Assembly: GCA_902761225.1 (NCBI GenBank)
Contig: CACWJQ010000005.1
Location: forward strand, 1 to 64,000
Reading direction: 5' to 3'
Source: an uncultured Lachnospiraceae bacterium
GTDB lineage: Bacteria > Bacillota > Clostridia > Lachnospirales > Lachnospiraceae
DNA length: 64,000 nucleotides
Positions within the stretch are counted from its first letter, which is position 1. The number at the start of each line of letters is the position of its first letter. A model generated the notes under the pieces. The model did no database searches. It saw only the letters and a list, made by a program, of their open reading frames with translations, and was not told where the DNA came from. Shown here one piece after another: positions 33,125 to 42,787 of this stretch. The position numbers and the translations under genes were made by a program.

Positions 33125-35164
33125 TTACATCTGTGCCCCGAACACTCTCAGCCTGTCCTGTTCGCGCACATAGTAAGGGCTGTTCGGATCTATATCATAG
33201 ATCTCATAGAACTTATCAAACATTCCGAAGATATAATCTATCCTGAGCTTTCCTGTCAGATGTGTATCATCAACGTAATAATCCACATTATCCTCGGTAA
33301 GATACATTGTTGTACGTTCGGCCACTGTCCTGAAGAACAGATCATAATCCGGATCTTCTCTCTGGGACAACAGTGTCAGACATATCTGCATGGCCAGCAG
33401 GTCCGCACAATTCTCCTGAAGCGTTCTGCTTCCGGAAATGGTCCTTCTGAACCCGCCATCCTTGCCATCGTAGAAATCCACTATCCTCTGAAGACAGGCT
33501 GTATACTCTGCCTGCTCATCCTCACTGAGCCATGGGTCGCCGATCCAGCCTTCATCATTATATTCTATTCCATATGGATCGAGGGAATGTGACAGTTCAT
33601 GAGCAATGACCATTCCTGCGTATCCCAGTCTTTCTTCGTACGGCGCGTCCGGAGAGCACTTCGGATCACACAGAAGACCTGCACACAGAACAAAGGCATT
33701 GCACCAGTTAAAATAATAAGCATTTGTCACCAGCATATCTTCATCGTAAGGTCCCCGCTCCAGATCTTCATATACAAGCTGACTTCTGATATGTCGATTC
33801 CTTGATACGAGAAAGCTGATGTAATCCGTAACGGCATTTCCGGTAACCGTAACATCCGAAAGATCATTGGTATATTTATTGCTTCCGATCAGCACCTGCA
33901 TTCTCATGAACTTGGCTCTGGCCTTCTCCTGGCCATGAACACTGAGCCACTCGGTATCATTGATCACAGACATGGCAGCTTTCTTGATGTCCTCAAACAT
34001 GCTCTCCATCTCTTCACAGACACCGTCTGCAAGGTACCGGTTCAGATATTCTTCGGCAAGCACATCTCCTGCAAGTACCGGGAATATCGAATAGGAATCT
34101 ACGCTTGAATCATACCCGGATCCTTCCGTAACATCCAGGTATCCGGAGACATCGATCAGATCATATGAAGCAAGGAGGATCATATGATCCCTGAACAGTT
34201 CCACATTTTCAGGAACGAACACCTCATTAAGATATCCCGTTATATCCCTGTATGCCAGTATCTCCGGATTATTCTGTACAATATGCAGACTATCTATTAT
34301 CTCAAATACCGGAACCGGCACTTCGTTTTCCTCAAAATACTGAGGTCTCAGATAATATTCGTACCCGTTGCCGCTGAAATCCTCATAATGATCCATGAGT
34401 TCACCTGCTTTCCGGGCATTGGAGATCATCTCCATTACTCTTTCCTCCGAAAAACCCAGTTCGCTCATAAATCCGAGATAAATATTCCTGAAGCTTTCAT
34501 CACCATTTTCGCCCAGCGCGCTCTCTACGTAAGAAAGAAGCTCTGCCTTTGCATCAGGAGCAAAGTACAGGCAGATATGTCCACCGGTGTCAGGATCGGT
34601 CTTCAGCCGAAATGATGTGTTAAATAAAGAGTACTCCTCACGGCTGTACAGTCCATACAGATCATCGAGAGTCCTTACACTCTCAATCTCTGAAATATAC
34701 GCTCTGACAGCATCCATTCTTTCGGTTATATCCGAGGTGTCACACATCTCACGATAAAACATGACAGCCTTGTATAATCCGTCGTCCTCTGAAAGTCCGG
34801 ACAGATCGATATTTACCAATATATCCATGACCCTGTCCTGAACGATGCGGTCATTGGCAAAAAAAGCGCACACAACACCGTCACCGGCCATCTCCCGCTC
34901 CTTAAGCCATTCGCCGTTTACGAATTCGTCAAAGTCATAGATAGGCTTCCCATTATCATCTATCCTGGTATTTTCCCGTGTACCTGATACCGGATCTCCG
35001 GCACCCTGTCCGGCATCATCACCGGAAACCGAATCGCCTGATGATACAGATGATGAGCCACCCGGCACAGTCTGTGTCTGACATCCGGTCATGCACACAA
35101 AAAGCGACGCACTCATAAAAAGCGCCGCCATGCGGTGCAGCAACCTGCACGAATTTAGTTTCAT
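33125..35164 (-). CDS. M13 family (neprilysin/PepO-like) metallopeptidase lipoprotein
   Basis: A 679-residue zinc endopeptidase anchored as a lipoprotein: the signal peptide ends in CMTGC. The zinc motif is HELSH (about residue 520), with the third ligand glutamate in ENCADLLAMQ (about 588), both typical of M13. The N-terminal NWRYDDFVNG-like start of the family appears as YDFDEFVNGEWL. A Ser/Gly-rich linker follows the lipid cysteine. It probably degrades peptides outside the membrane. The ATG at 35164 follows GGGGGA. Confidence 0.93.
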   Translation of the reverse strand: MKLNSCRLLHRMAALFMSASLFVCMTGCQTQTVPGGSSSVSSGDSVSGDDAGQGAGDPVSGTRENTRIDDNGKPIYDFDEFVNGEWLKEREMAGDGVVCAFFANDRIVQDRVMDILVNIDLSGLSEDDGLYKAVMFYREMCDTSDITERMDAVRAYISEIESVRTLDDLYGLYSREEYSLFNTSFRLKTDPDTGGHICLYFAPDAKAELLSYVESALGENGDESFRNIYLGFMSELGFSEERVMEMISNARKAGELMDHYEDFSGNGYEYYLRPQYFEENEVPVPVFEIIDSLHIVQNNPEILAYRDITGYLNEVFVPENVELFRDHMILLASYDLIDVSGYLDVTEGSGYDSSVDSYSIFPVLAGDVLAEEYLNRYLADGVCEEMESMFEDIKKAAMSVINDTEWLSVHGQEKARAKFMRMQVLIGSNKYTNDLSDVTVTGNAVTDYISFLVSRNRHIRSQLVYEDLERGPYDEDMLVTNAYYFNWCNAFVLCAGLLCDPKCSPDAPYEERLGYAGMVIAHELSHSLDPYGIEYNDEGWIGDPWLSEDEQAEYTACLQRIVDFYDGKDGGFRRTISGSRTLQENCADLLAMQICLTLLSQREDPDYDLFFRTVAERTTMYLTEDNVDYYVDDTHLTGKLRIDYIFGMFDKFYEIYDIDPNSPYYVREQDRLRVFGAQM

Positions 35165-35244
35165 ATTATCCGATTCCCCCACAATGTGTTTCTATTTGTC
35201 TTCAGTCACAAAATTGCTCTGTTCGATCCTTAAACAGTCCGATG

Positions 35245-37182
35245 CTATACCATCCTGTGTCTTCTGTTCTTGACCTTGTATCTGTACATCCTCTCGTCAG
35301 CTTCGCTGAGGGCATTATCGAGACTTATCTGTCTGCAGTCCTCGAATATCACGCATCCTATGCTGGCTGAGATATTGTATTCTTTTCCCGCTTCTTCCGA
35401 TGTCTTACTCAGTGCCTCGGTAAATGCTATAGCCCTGCCTGCCTCTTCCTTCTCGGAATATTTACCTATACCTATCAGGAAAAATTCATCGCCGCCGCTT
35501 CGTACACATATCTCTCCGGGCCTTGCCACAGATACCAGAGTGGAACTTACAGCCTTGATACCAAAGTCACCCTCAGCATGTCCGAAGGTATCGTTTACAT
35601 ACTTAAGTCCGTCCATATCCGCAACAGCAACAAAGAGCGAATCGCCTTCCTTAGCTGAAGCAAGCATCTGTCTGAACTTCTCATACATGCCACGACGGTT
35701 ATACAGACCGGTCATCATATCACGTATTGAGAACGCTTCCAGCCGCTCCTTGGTACGTGTCATTTCAAGTGCGTTATTGATGTAGCGGATCCAGCTTCTG
35801 AATACAACGTTTATGACAGGCTGGGTGAAGTCCCTCTGAAGCACTGCAAATCCCAGAAGGATACCATCAAAATGAACAGGTGAAAAATAATATACCGACG
35901 CTTTTTCAGCTTCTTCATCGAGCTTTGGCAGCATCCTTGAAGTATCGAAAAGCTTCGCATCCTTCTGTCCATAGAAGCTCTCGTCCCCAACCTGGGAATT
36001 GGCTGCATAGACAAGCATCTTCTCGGGATACCCGTCATAAGTCTCATTGTCCATGTCCTTCCAGTCTTCCTTGAGACACAGATAGAAATTCTTATACGGC
36101 TTGAGTAGATCCGCATAACTATAGATATTCATGATACATTCTTCGGAAGTAGCTGATGCGGTAAAGCCCTCCATGACATAGCCTTCCATGAATGCACCGA
36201 TTCCGGTCGCATGTTCGTTATCTTCATCAGCAGGATTATATGAACTGATATATAGATAATCTCTGAATCGCCTCATCGAGTAGACAGGATCCACGTGACA
36301 TCCGCAGCTCGCACCCGCATGGAAGTGAGTATGCATATCCCTTTCAAAGGGAATTATCTCAGCACCCGGTTCGATCTTCGCCCTGATACGGTTGACCGCT
36401 TCGGCACCCATCTCCTTCTCAGCAGGTTCATACGAAGCAACCGTCGTTACATTGATAGCACCTTCATCGGAAGCATCGAATCCTACAACGACTATGTCCT
36501 CCGGAACCTTAATACCAAGCTTTACAAGCCTGTCAACCAATCCCATGGCCATACAGTCGCTGGCACATACAACAGCATCAGGCTTTGCAACCTTACCGGT
36601 TGCTATATCCTTAGCAAGCTGATCACCACTGTAATAATAGAAATCTCCGTATATGATATGCTCGGGCAGGACCTCGAGTCCGTGCTTTCTGATCTCATCA
36701 AGTAATACGTTCAGTCTCTTCTCTGCGATCTCATTTCCCTTTGTTCCGGTAAGAACGCATATCTTCTTTCTTCCGTGAACCTCTATGACATGGCGGCACT
36801 CTTCCCTGAGCACCTCATCACTGTTGCTCTCTACGAGTTCAACGCCCTCAGAGGGCAATTCCAGGGCATACTTCGGAAGATCGGGATATTTTTCAAGACG
36901 ATCCAGAAGCCTCTTTTGGATCTGACTGTCTTTATCTCCAACCATCGTGACACTATCAAGAATCACTCCGTCAAGTTCATCCAGATTGGCAAGTTCGAAA
37001 ATATTGGCCTCCCCGCGAAGATAGTTCAGATGCGGAAAGGTGAAATGAACATTGGACGCAAAAACGCACAGATCATAATCATACTTTTCACATTGTGCCA
37101 TTATTCCTTCGATGGTCCTGCGCACATGTGTAAGTTCCGGATATGCAACAAATAATCCTATTCTCTTGCGTCTGCCCTTCAT
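35245..37182 (-). CDS. LacI-type ligand-binding domain fused to a GGDEF domain
   Basis: A 645-residue cytoplasmic protein with no helix-turn-helix. Residues about 1-275 are a LacI/periplasmic-binding-like sensor (IGLFVAYPELTHVRRTIEGIM, VVCASDCMAMGLVDRL, VVVGFDASDEGA). A middle region (about 300-470) may be GAF-like. The C-terminal diguanylate cyclase domain keeps RSGGDEF (about 562); the inhibitory RxxD site is changed to RPGE. It would couple binding of a small molecule, possibly a sugar, to c-di-GMP synthesis. The ATG at 37182 follows AAGGA. Orphan downstream of a small unknown gene. Confidence 0.87.
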   Translation of the reverse strand: MKGRRKRIGLFVAYPELTHVRRTIEGIMAQCEKYDYDLCVFASNVHFTFPHLNYLRGEANIFELANLDELDGVILDSVTMVGDKDSQIQKRLLDRLEKYPDLPKYALELPSEGVELVESNSDEVLREECRHVIEVHGRKKICVLTGTKGNEIAEKRLNVLLDEIRKHGLEVLPEHIIYGDFYYYSGDQLAKDIATGKVAKPDAVVCASDCMAMGLVDRLVKLGIKVPEDIVVVGFDASDEGAINVTTVASYEPAEKEMGAEAVNRIRAKIEPGAEIIPFERDMHTHFHAGASCGCHVDPVYSMRRFRDYLYISSYNPADEDNEHATGIGAFMEGYVMEGFTASATSEECIMNIYSYADLLKPYKNFYLCLKEDWKDMDNETYDGYPEKMLVYAANSQVGDESFYGQKDAKLFDTSRMLPKLDEEAEKASVYYFSPVHFDGILLGFAVLQRDFTQPVINVVFRSWIRYINNALEMTRTKERLEAFSIRDMMTGLYNRRGMYEKFRQMLASAKEGDSLFVAVADMDGLKYVNDTFGHAEGDFGIKAVSSTLVSVARPGEICVRSGGDEFFLIGIGKYSEKEEAGRAIAFTEALSKTSEEAGKEYNISASIGCVIFEDCRQISLDNALSEADERMYRYKVKNRRHRMV

Positions 37183-37253
37183 AATGTTATCCTTCCTGTC
37201 AGAAATCATCTTGATGGTTTCGATGCAGTTGCCTGTAAGCATCATTGCAGATC

Positions 37254-37649
37254 TTAGACTTCAATGTTATCAGTTTCAATCCTGCCGTATTCAACCGTAT
37301 ACTCTGTATGCGGCGCCATCACCCCATGCCAGTTCTTTATCAGTTCATGCAGCCTTTCCTTATTTTTCTCATAAAGATCCATGTCCGGATCCGGCCACGT
37401 GAATTCTCCATGTGCGGTACGGTATATCACCATACCGAAACAGTCATACAAAGCAAGGGACATAGCCCATATCGCTTCATCACCGGCCCTGAGGCCGAAT
37501 TTTACGGATATGGATTTCCAGTCCACGGTAAAAACGAGCTTATATGCTTCTTCCTTCTCCTCGTGAATATTCTCTATCCTGTATCCGTATGATTTCTTAT
37601 CCAGTGCCAGAAACAGATCATACGACCTGTCTTCATGTGTAAATTCCAT
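37254..37649 (-). CDS. Hypothetical protein
   Basis: A 131-residue cytoplasmic protein that I do not recognise. No signal peptide or membrane segment; Trp- and Tyr-rich (VFTVDWKSISVKFG, GEFTWPDPDMDLY), mixed alpha/beta. It lies 71 bp upstream of the sensor-GGDEF gene and points the same way, so they may be co-transcribed. Codon use is like that of the neighbours. A real gene judging by length, codon use and spacing. Confidence 0.7.
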   Translation of the reverse strand: MEFTHEDRSYDLFLALDKKSYGYRIENIHEEKEEAYKLVFTVDWKSISVKFGLRAGDEAIWAMSLALYDCFGMVIYRTAHGEFTWPDPDMDLYEKNKERLHELIKNWHGVMAPHTEYTVEYGRIETDNIEV

Positions 37650-37720
37650 ATATCCAATCCCCCCGATGTATCAGATATCGATCAATAGTCAAAGCGCCAG
37701 GTTTTCATTCTATGCGTTCA

Positions 37721-38473
37721 TCACGCCTTGTCATCAAACAGATATACCAGCCATCCCATCACGGTCATTGCGGCCGTCTCTGTCCTTAGGATCCTGCGTC
37801 CGAGTGTTATGGGTATGAATCCCTTTTCTGACGCCCGTGTCACTTCCGTCACATCAAAGCCGCCTTCCGGTCCTATGAAGATTCCGATCTGCGAACCGGT
37901 TTCTATCCCTGAAATGATCTTTCTTGTAGAGGCCATATCCCCCGCAAGTTCATAAGGCATCAGCCTGACATCAAGTGCCTCAGCGTCCGCAAGCGCCTTA
38001 TTGAAATCCATCACAGGTCCAATGGCGGGTATGATGCCTCTCTGACTCTGCTTTGCCGCTGCTTCTGCAATCTGCTGCCATCTTTCGCACTTAGCCGCAG
38101 CCTTTTTGTCATCCAGCTTTACAACACATCTCGATGTCCTGACCGGAATGATCCTCGCCGCACCGAGCTCTATACATTTCTGGATCACGGTCTCCATCTT
38201 ATCCGCCTTCGGAAGAGCCTGATATACAGTGACCTTAACAGGAAGTTCCGTATCATCTTCCTTAACGAATCTTATCTCACAGACGACCTCGTCATCGGTA
38301 AATTCAATGATGCCGCATCTGTATTCCTTCGGTACGCCCTGGCATCTTACGCTGAATTCCTCACCGGGCCTCATCCTCAGGACATTCCTGATGTGATTAT
38401 AATCATCACCGGTTATCACAACGCGGCGTTCATCCATATTGATTTGTGACGCATCCGCAAAAAACTGTGTCAT
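37721..38473 (-). CDS. rsmE: 16S rRNA m3U1498 methyltransferase
   Basis: A 250-residue SPOUT methyltransferase. The SAM-binding knot motifs are IGIFIGPEGGF and ITLGRRILRTETAA near the C-terminus, with an N-terminal PUA-like domain. It lies 3 bp after prmA, the usual pairing in Firmicutes, and methylates N3 of U1498 in 16S rRNA. Confidence 0.96.
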   Translation of the reverse strand: MTQFFADASQINMDERRVVITGDDYNHIRNVLRMRPGEEFSVRCQGVPKEYRCGIIEFTDDEVVCEIRFVKEDDTELPVKVTVYQALPKADKMETVIQKCIELGAARIIPVRTSRCVVKLDDKKAAAKCERWQQIAEAAAKQSQRGIIPAIGPVMDFNKALADAEALDVRLMPYELAGDMASTRKIISGIETGSQIGIFIGPEGGFDVTEVTRASEKGFIPITLGRRILRTETAAMTVMGWLVYLFDDKA

Positions 38474-38476
38474 ATG

Positions 38477-39514
38477 TCACTTACGAGCCACAACAGAGCT
38501 CCATTCGCCCTGTCTTGAAATATCGAAGACGGTGAGTCCTGCTTTCTCCATTGCAGCTGTCACAATGCCTTCCTTCTCATTAAGGATTCCGGATGTAATG
38601 TACACTCCTCCGTCCTTCAGCATTATGGGAACGCATGGGGTAATGACCTCAAGAACCTCAGCAAGTATATTGGCAACAACTATGTCATACTTTCCCTTGC
38701 CGGCCCTTTCCTGAATCTCATCGTCAGTTGCTATATTGCCGATGACCATATCGAATCTGTCTGAAGAGATACCGTTATTTTCACAGTTCTCAGCCACTGC
38801 AGGCTCGGCACAGGGATCAAGGTCCGTTCCGAACGCGTGGCCCGCACCGAACATAAGTCCCAGTATGGCAAGTATTCCGCTGCCGGTACCGATATCAAGG
38901 ATCTCATCTCCCGGCTTTACGAACTTCCTTATGTTGCGGATACAGAGCTGGGTGGTATCGTGCATTCCGGTTCCGAAAGCCGTTCCCGGGTCTATGTGAA
39001 GCACGTAACTGTGCTCATCCCCTTCAGGTACGTTCTCCCAGGAAGGAATGACAAGAATGTCATCAACCTCAAATGAGTGAAAATAGTTCTTCCAGTTGTT
39101 CAGCCAGTCGATATCGTCGGTTTCGGTGACTTCAACACTGCCTTCTCCGATATCCATATAACCTGCAATGTCTTCGAGGACTTCCTTTATCTCCGAAAGT
39201 ACGTCTTCCTTTGTCTTCCTGCTGATATCACCGGATATATTGGCAGCGCCAATGGTCATGGTGCCGGGCTCAGGTTCTCCGCCCGTTATCAGGAGTCCAT
39301 CCTCATCCATCTCAACGAAGAAGTTAAGATATGCTGTCCCGTCGTCCTCTGCCGTCTCGGGAAGGATATCAACGAACATCCTCTCCTTATCAAGGGGTGA
39401 AAGAGGTACATTATCCTCTATCTGTGCACCCTCAAGTCCGATATCATACAGATCGCTGATGATGATATCCTCAGCTTCCGTAGTAGTCTTAATTCTGAAT
39501 CTGACCCATTTCAT
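38477..39514 (-). CDS. prmA: Ribosomal protein L11 methyltransferase
   Basis: A 345-residue PrmA, which trimethylates lysines and the N-terminus of ribosomal protein L11. The SAM motif is ILDIGTGSGILAILG (about 201-215), followed by ATDLDPCAEPAV and VVANILAEVL. The N-terminal L11-recognition domain is present (EAEDIISDLYDIGLEGAQIED). Slightly longer than Bacillus PrmA (about 311) because of an insert near residues 80-130. Co-transcribed with rsmE. Confidence 0.95.
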   Translation of the reverse strand: MKWVRFRIKTTTEAEDIIISDLYDIGLEGAQIEDNVPLSPLDKERMFVDILPETAEDDGTAYLNFFVEMDEDGLLITGGEPEPGTMTIGAANISGDISRKTKEDVLSEIKEVLEDIAGYMDIGEGSVEVTETDDIDWLNNWKNYFHSFEVDDILVIPSWENVPEGDEHSYVLHIDPGTAFGTGMHDTTQLCIRNIRKFVKPGDEILDIGTGSGILAILGLMFGAGHAFGTDLDPCAEPAVAENCENNGISSDRFDMVIGNIATDDEIQERAGKGKYDIVVANILAEVLEVITPCVPIMLKDGGVYITSGILNEKEGIVTAAMEKAGLTVFDISRQGEWSSVVARK

Positions 39515-39638
39515 GTATAGTCATTGTCTCCAGGTTCATTCAATAATCAGTCAGCTGCAGATCGGTTGTCATCTCTATATTCATACTTTTGTCTGCAGAA
39601 ATGTCATTTAAGTTGTCTGCCATATAGCATTCAACGTC

Positions 39639-40508
39639 TTACTTGCAATTCTGGTCACGGAAGCTTACCCTGCTCTCCGGTTCTACGGATGAAGTGATGA
39701 ACGCATTGGATCCGATGACCGCATCGTGTCCGATCACTGTCTCTCCGCCAAGGATAGAAGCTCCCGCATAAATGGTAACCCTGTCCTCGATGGTAGGATG
39801 GCGCTTCTTACCCCTGAGGCTCTGTCCGCCTCTTGTGGAAAGAGCACCGATGGTAACACCCTGATAGATCTTCACATAATCGCCGATGATGGTGGTCTCA
39901 CCGATAACAATGCCCGTTCCGTGATCTATGAAGAAGTACTTTCCGATGGTTGCTCCGGGATGTATATCTATTCCGGTTCTGGAATGTGCATGCTCTGTCA
40001 TCATCCTGGGAATAAGAGGAACTCCAAGTACGAAGAGCTCGTGTGCAAGCCTTGCGGTGACTATGGCACGAAGTCCCGGATAGCACAATATGATCTCGCT
40101 GTGGTTATAGGATGCCGGATCCCCGTCAAAGAAAGCCTGTACATCAGTCTCAATAAGTGCTCTTATATCCGGAAGCTTCAGCATGAACTTCTCGGTGATC
40201 TCTTCGGAAGCTTCGACCCGCTCATCATATGATGCATTCTCATACTCCGGCTTCTGTATGAGGGATATGGCAACCTGCTTTTTCAGGTTATATATGATAT
40301 CCTCCGTAAGCACCGTAAGACGGCTGTTCAGGTTATAGAATTTGTAATTCTTCTCACGGAAATACCCGGGGAAGACCATCTTCATAAGCTTGTCGAGTAT
40401 CTCAACGACCTTATCCCTGTCAGGCTGTACCGTGATGTCCGTCCTGTTTATTATCCTGTCTTCTTTGTAATCACCCAATATTGAGTTTACTATACCGTCG
40501 ATGTTCAT
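39639..40508 (-). CDS. cysE: Serine O-acetyltransferase (EpsC type)
   Basis: A left-handed beta-helix enzyme that acetylates L-serine for cysteine synthesis. The 289-residue length and long helical N-terminus fit the EpsC subgroup. Catalytic and hexapeptide region: HSRTGIDIHPGATIGKYFFIDHGTGIVIGET, then IYQGVTIGALSTRGGQ. It has a promoter 60 bases upstream. AAGGA precedes the ATG. The C-terminus lacks the long CysK-binding tail. Confidence 0.93.
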   Translation of the reverse strand: MNIDGIVNSILGDYKEDRIINRTDITVQPDRDKVVEILDKLMKMVFPGYFREKNYKFYNLNSRLTVLTEDIIYNLKKQVAISLIQKPEYENASYDERVEASEEITEKFMLKLPDIRALIETDVQAFFDGDPASYNHSEIILCYPGLRAIVTARLAHELFVLGVPLIPRMMTEHAHSRTGIDIHPGATIGKYFFIDHGTGIVIGETTIIGDYVKIYQGVTIGALSTRGGQSLRGKKRHPTIEDRVTIYAGASILGGETVIGHDAVIGSNAFITSSVEPESRVSFRDQNCK

Positions 40509-40567
40509 TTTTCACTGTCCTTATTCGTATATTACGGCGCGCAAAATGCGTGCAAATAGTCCATTTA

Positions 40568-40596
40568 ATAATAATCTAAATCAGGCTTTTTTACAA
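40568..40596 (-). promoter_or_regulatory. Promoter of cysE
   Basis: On the minus strand: TTGTAA (40591-40596), 17-bp spacer, TATTAT (40568-40573), just past the thiN stop codon. The leader is about 53 bases. Confidence 0.65.
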
Positions 40597-40600
40597 CGTC

Positions 40601-41221
40601 TCAGTACACCTTCACCAGCAGAAGCCTTCCTTCCTTTACACAGACCTTCGCGGTTTTTCCCGGAAGAACTTCGTTGCTGATCCCGTACTGGTATTCGGGA
40701 GTAATCTCACCGTTTTCCAAGGGGTATTTTGCACCCGTGATATCTATGCCCTTGGCGGTTCCGGATATATTCAGCAGGGAAAAATACGAATACGAGTCAT
40801 CTATGTATACCGGCTCATCCGACACTATCAGCATCTCCGAATAATCATCGATGATCACGCCATTTTTACCATAGGAATCCAGATACAGAAGGATAGAGAT
40901 ATTGCCCATGGTATGATCGAACCTGTTACCCACAACGCCTATAAGCAGAAACTCCTCATATCCGCGCTTTATGGCTTCTTTTACCGCAAAGTATGTATCG
41001 GTATCGTCCTTCTCGCAGGGCAGGGTTATAGTCTCGACATCCATATGCGGATCTTCGTGTGAATCAAAATCCCCCACGATCAGTCCGGGCTTTCTGCCAA
41101 GCTTCTCCATATGCTTAAGTCCGCCGTCACAGTAGATGAAAAAATCCTCATCTCTGATCTGCTTCTTTATATGTTCATAACCGCCTATATCGGCGCCACC
41201 GACAATAACGCATCTTTCCAT
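40601..41221 (-). CDS. thiN: Thiamine pyrophosphokinase
   Basis: A 206-residue enzyme that makes thiamine diphosphate from thiamine and ATP. Motifs: FIYCDGGLKHMEKLGRKPGLIVGDFDSH near the start, LPCEKDDTDTYFAVKEAI and GVVGNRFDHTMGNI, all diagnostic of the family. The C-terminal half is the thiamine-binding beta domain. It runs divergently from tadA. Confidence 0.94.
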   Translation of the reverse strand: MERCVIVGGADIGGYEHIKKQIRDEDFFIYCDGGLKHMEKLGRKPGLIVGDFDSHEDPHMDVETITLPCEKDDTDTYFAVKEAIKRGYEEFLLIGVVGNRFDHTMGNISILLYLDSYGKNGVIIDDYSEMLIVSDEPVYIDDSYSYFSLLNISGTAKGIDITGAKYPLENGEITPEYQYGISNEVLPGKTAKVCVKEGRLLLVKVY

Positions 41222-41457
41222 CCGTCAATCTCCATCTGTATTCTCGCAGTTATAGCCTATCCGCTATCCGGTCCGTCTGTCACGCACCTTATTTCATATG
41301 CCATGTAACGGCACAGCGATCTGCATGTGGTCATTCATACACACTTTATGATTTTACCATGATATTGGCATTTCCGCCCCGCACTTTACAAATCGGATGA
41401 TCTGTTACAAAATATCTATACGTTTCTGTCGAATGTCAGATTCATTCCCACGCGAAG

Positions 41458-42003
41458 GTGAAAGGTTTTTCATCCCATATGCTTACAGATGATGAAAAAA
41501 AGATGACAAACTGCATAAAGCTTACCGAAGATGAGCGGTTCATGAAGGAAGCCATAAAGCTTGCCATGAAGGCTGCTGATGCGGGGGAGGTTCCCATCGG
41601 CTGTGTTATCGTTCATGAGGGAAGGATCATCGGACGGGGCTATAACCGCAGGAACACGGATCATTCGGCCCTTTCCCACGCAGAGATCACTGCCATCAGG
41701 AAGGCCTGTGCACACCTGAAGGACTGGCGCCTTGAAGAATGCACGATGTACGTAACTCTGGAACCCTGTCAGATGTGTGCCGGAGCCGCTGTTCAGTCCC
41801 GCATTCCAAAGGTTGTCATAGGATGCATGTCTCCAAAGTCGGGAAGCGCCGGAACAGTTGTCGATATACTGAACAATCCTGCATTTACTCACAGCTGCGA
41901 GATAGTGACCGGGGTACTTGCAGAGGAGTGTTCCGCTGTTCTCAAGAATTTCTTCATCCGCATGAGAGCAATAAAAAAAGCGCTGGACAGCGCTTATAAA
42001 TAA
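41458..42003 (+). CDS. tadA: tRNA-specific adenosine deaminase
   Basis: TadA converts A34 to inosine in tRNA-Arg(ACG). The zinc and catalytic motifs are HAEITAI (His, Glu) and PCQMCAGAA (two Cys). The start is uncertain: a GTG at 41458, ATGs at 41479, 41503 and 41542; the family usually begins just before FMKEAIKLA, so the true protein may be about 150-160 residues. No good ribosome site marks one of them. It ends at a strong terminator shared with the cyclophilin gene. Confidence 0.93.
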   Translation: MKGFSSHMLTDDEKKMTNCIKLTEDERFMKEAIKLAMKAADAGEVPIGCVIVHEGRIIGRGYNRRNTDHSALSHAEITAIRKACAHLKDWRLEECTMYVTLEPCQMCAGAAVQSRIPKVVIGCMSPKSGSAGTVVDILNNPAFTHSCEIVTGVLAEECSAVLKNFFIRMRAIKKALDSAYK

Positions 42004-42093
42004 TCTGTCGCTGCATCCCACATACAGACACAGCTGCCGTACATGCATATGCAGACTCGTGTACGCACATATATAAATATGCCTCAAAAAGAA

Positions 42094-42126
42094 AACCGGC
42101 CTTCCGCATAGCACGGAACGCCGGTT
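42094..42126. terminator. Bidirectional terminator between tadA and the cyclophilin gene
   Basis: A 13-bp stem (AACCGGC-CTTCCG / CGGAA-CGCCGGTT, one mismatch) with a 7-base loop. It is followed by CATTTTTTA on the plus strand and TTCTTTTTG on the minus strand. Confidence 0.88.
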
Positions 42127-42132
42127 CATTTT

Positions 42133-42669
42133 TTATCTTCCGGGAAGCTTCTCGGGTTCGGGATACACCACTCCGAAGGTGTCCACCGTAACTGTCTTCA
42201 TAACCTGGGGAGTAAGAGGTCTGTCCCTGAAATCGGTGGGAGTCTCTGCGATCTTATTGACCACATCCATTCCCTCAACAACCATTCCGAATGCCGCATA
42301 ATCTCCGTCGAGATGAGGAGCATCCTTGTGCATAAGGAAGAACTGGCTTCCTGCCGAATCCGGGAACATGGAACGTGCCATTGAAAGGACTCCTGCGGTA
42401 TGCTTGAGGTCGTTCTTAAACCCGTTGCTTGCAAACTCACCCCTGATGCTGTAATCGGGACCGCCGGTTCCGTTTCCGTCGGGATCTCCGCCCTGGATCA
42501 TAAAGCCGGGGATTATCCTGTGGAATCCGAGACCGTTGTAGAATCCTTTTGATATAAGAGAGATAAAATTGTAAACTGACTGTGGAGCTATCTCGGGGTA
42601 AAGCTCAGCCTTTATTACGGAGCCGTCCTCCATTGTGATCGTTACTAAGGGATTTCTGGTTTCTGCCAT
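42133..42669 (-). CDS. Cyclophilin-type peptidyl-prolyl isomerase
   Basis: A 178-residue cytoplasmic cyclophilin. The active site is FHRIIPGFMIQGGDPDGNGTGGP, with SQFFLMHKDAPHLDGDYAAFGMVVEGMDVV behind it. It assists proline isomerisation in protein folding. The ATG at 42669 has AAAGGA eight bases before; an upstream ATG seven codons earlier lies before that site. No signal peptide. Confidence 0.95.
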   Translation of the reverse strand: MAETRNPLVTITMEDGSVIKAELYPEIAPQSVYNFISLISKGFYNGLGFHRIIPGFMIQGGDPDGNGTGGPDYSIRGEFASNGFKNDLKHTAGVLSMARSMFPDSAGSQFFLMHKDAPHLDGDYAAFGMVVEGMDVVNKIAETPTDFRDRPLTPQVMKTVTVDTFGVVYPEPEKLPGR

Positions 42670-42787
42670 TTTTGTTCCTTTCCAAATCATGATTATCCTG
42701 TCCCCTCATACCGGGGACTCATGCACCGGTCCTCAATGCCTTGCGACAGCCGATGTACCCCAAGATTATAACACGGAGCCCGCCCAT

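Noticed and set aside
39560..39620. Possible 14-codon leader peptide downstream of prmA's start region
   Set aside because: No ribosome site and no regulatory hairpin; ordinary intergenic sequence between cysE and prmA.
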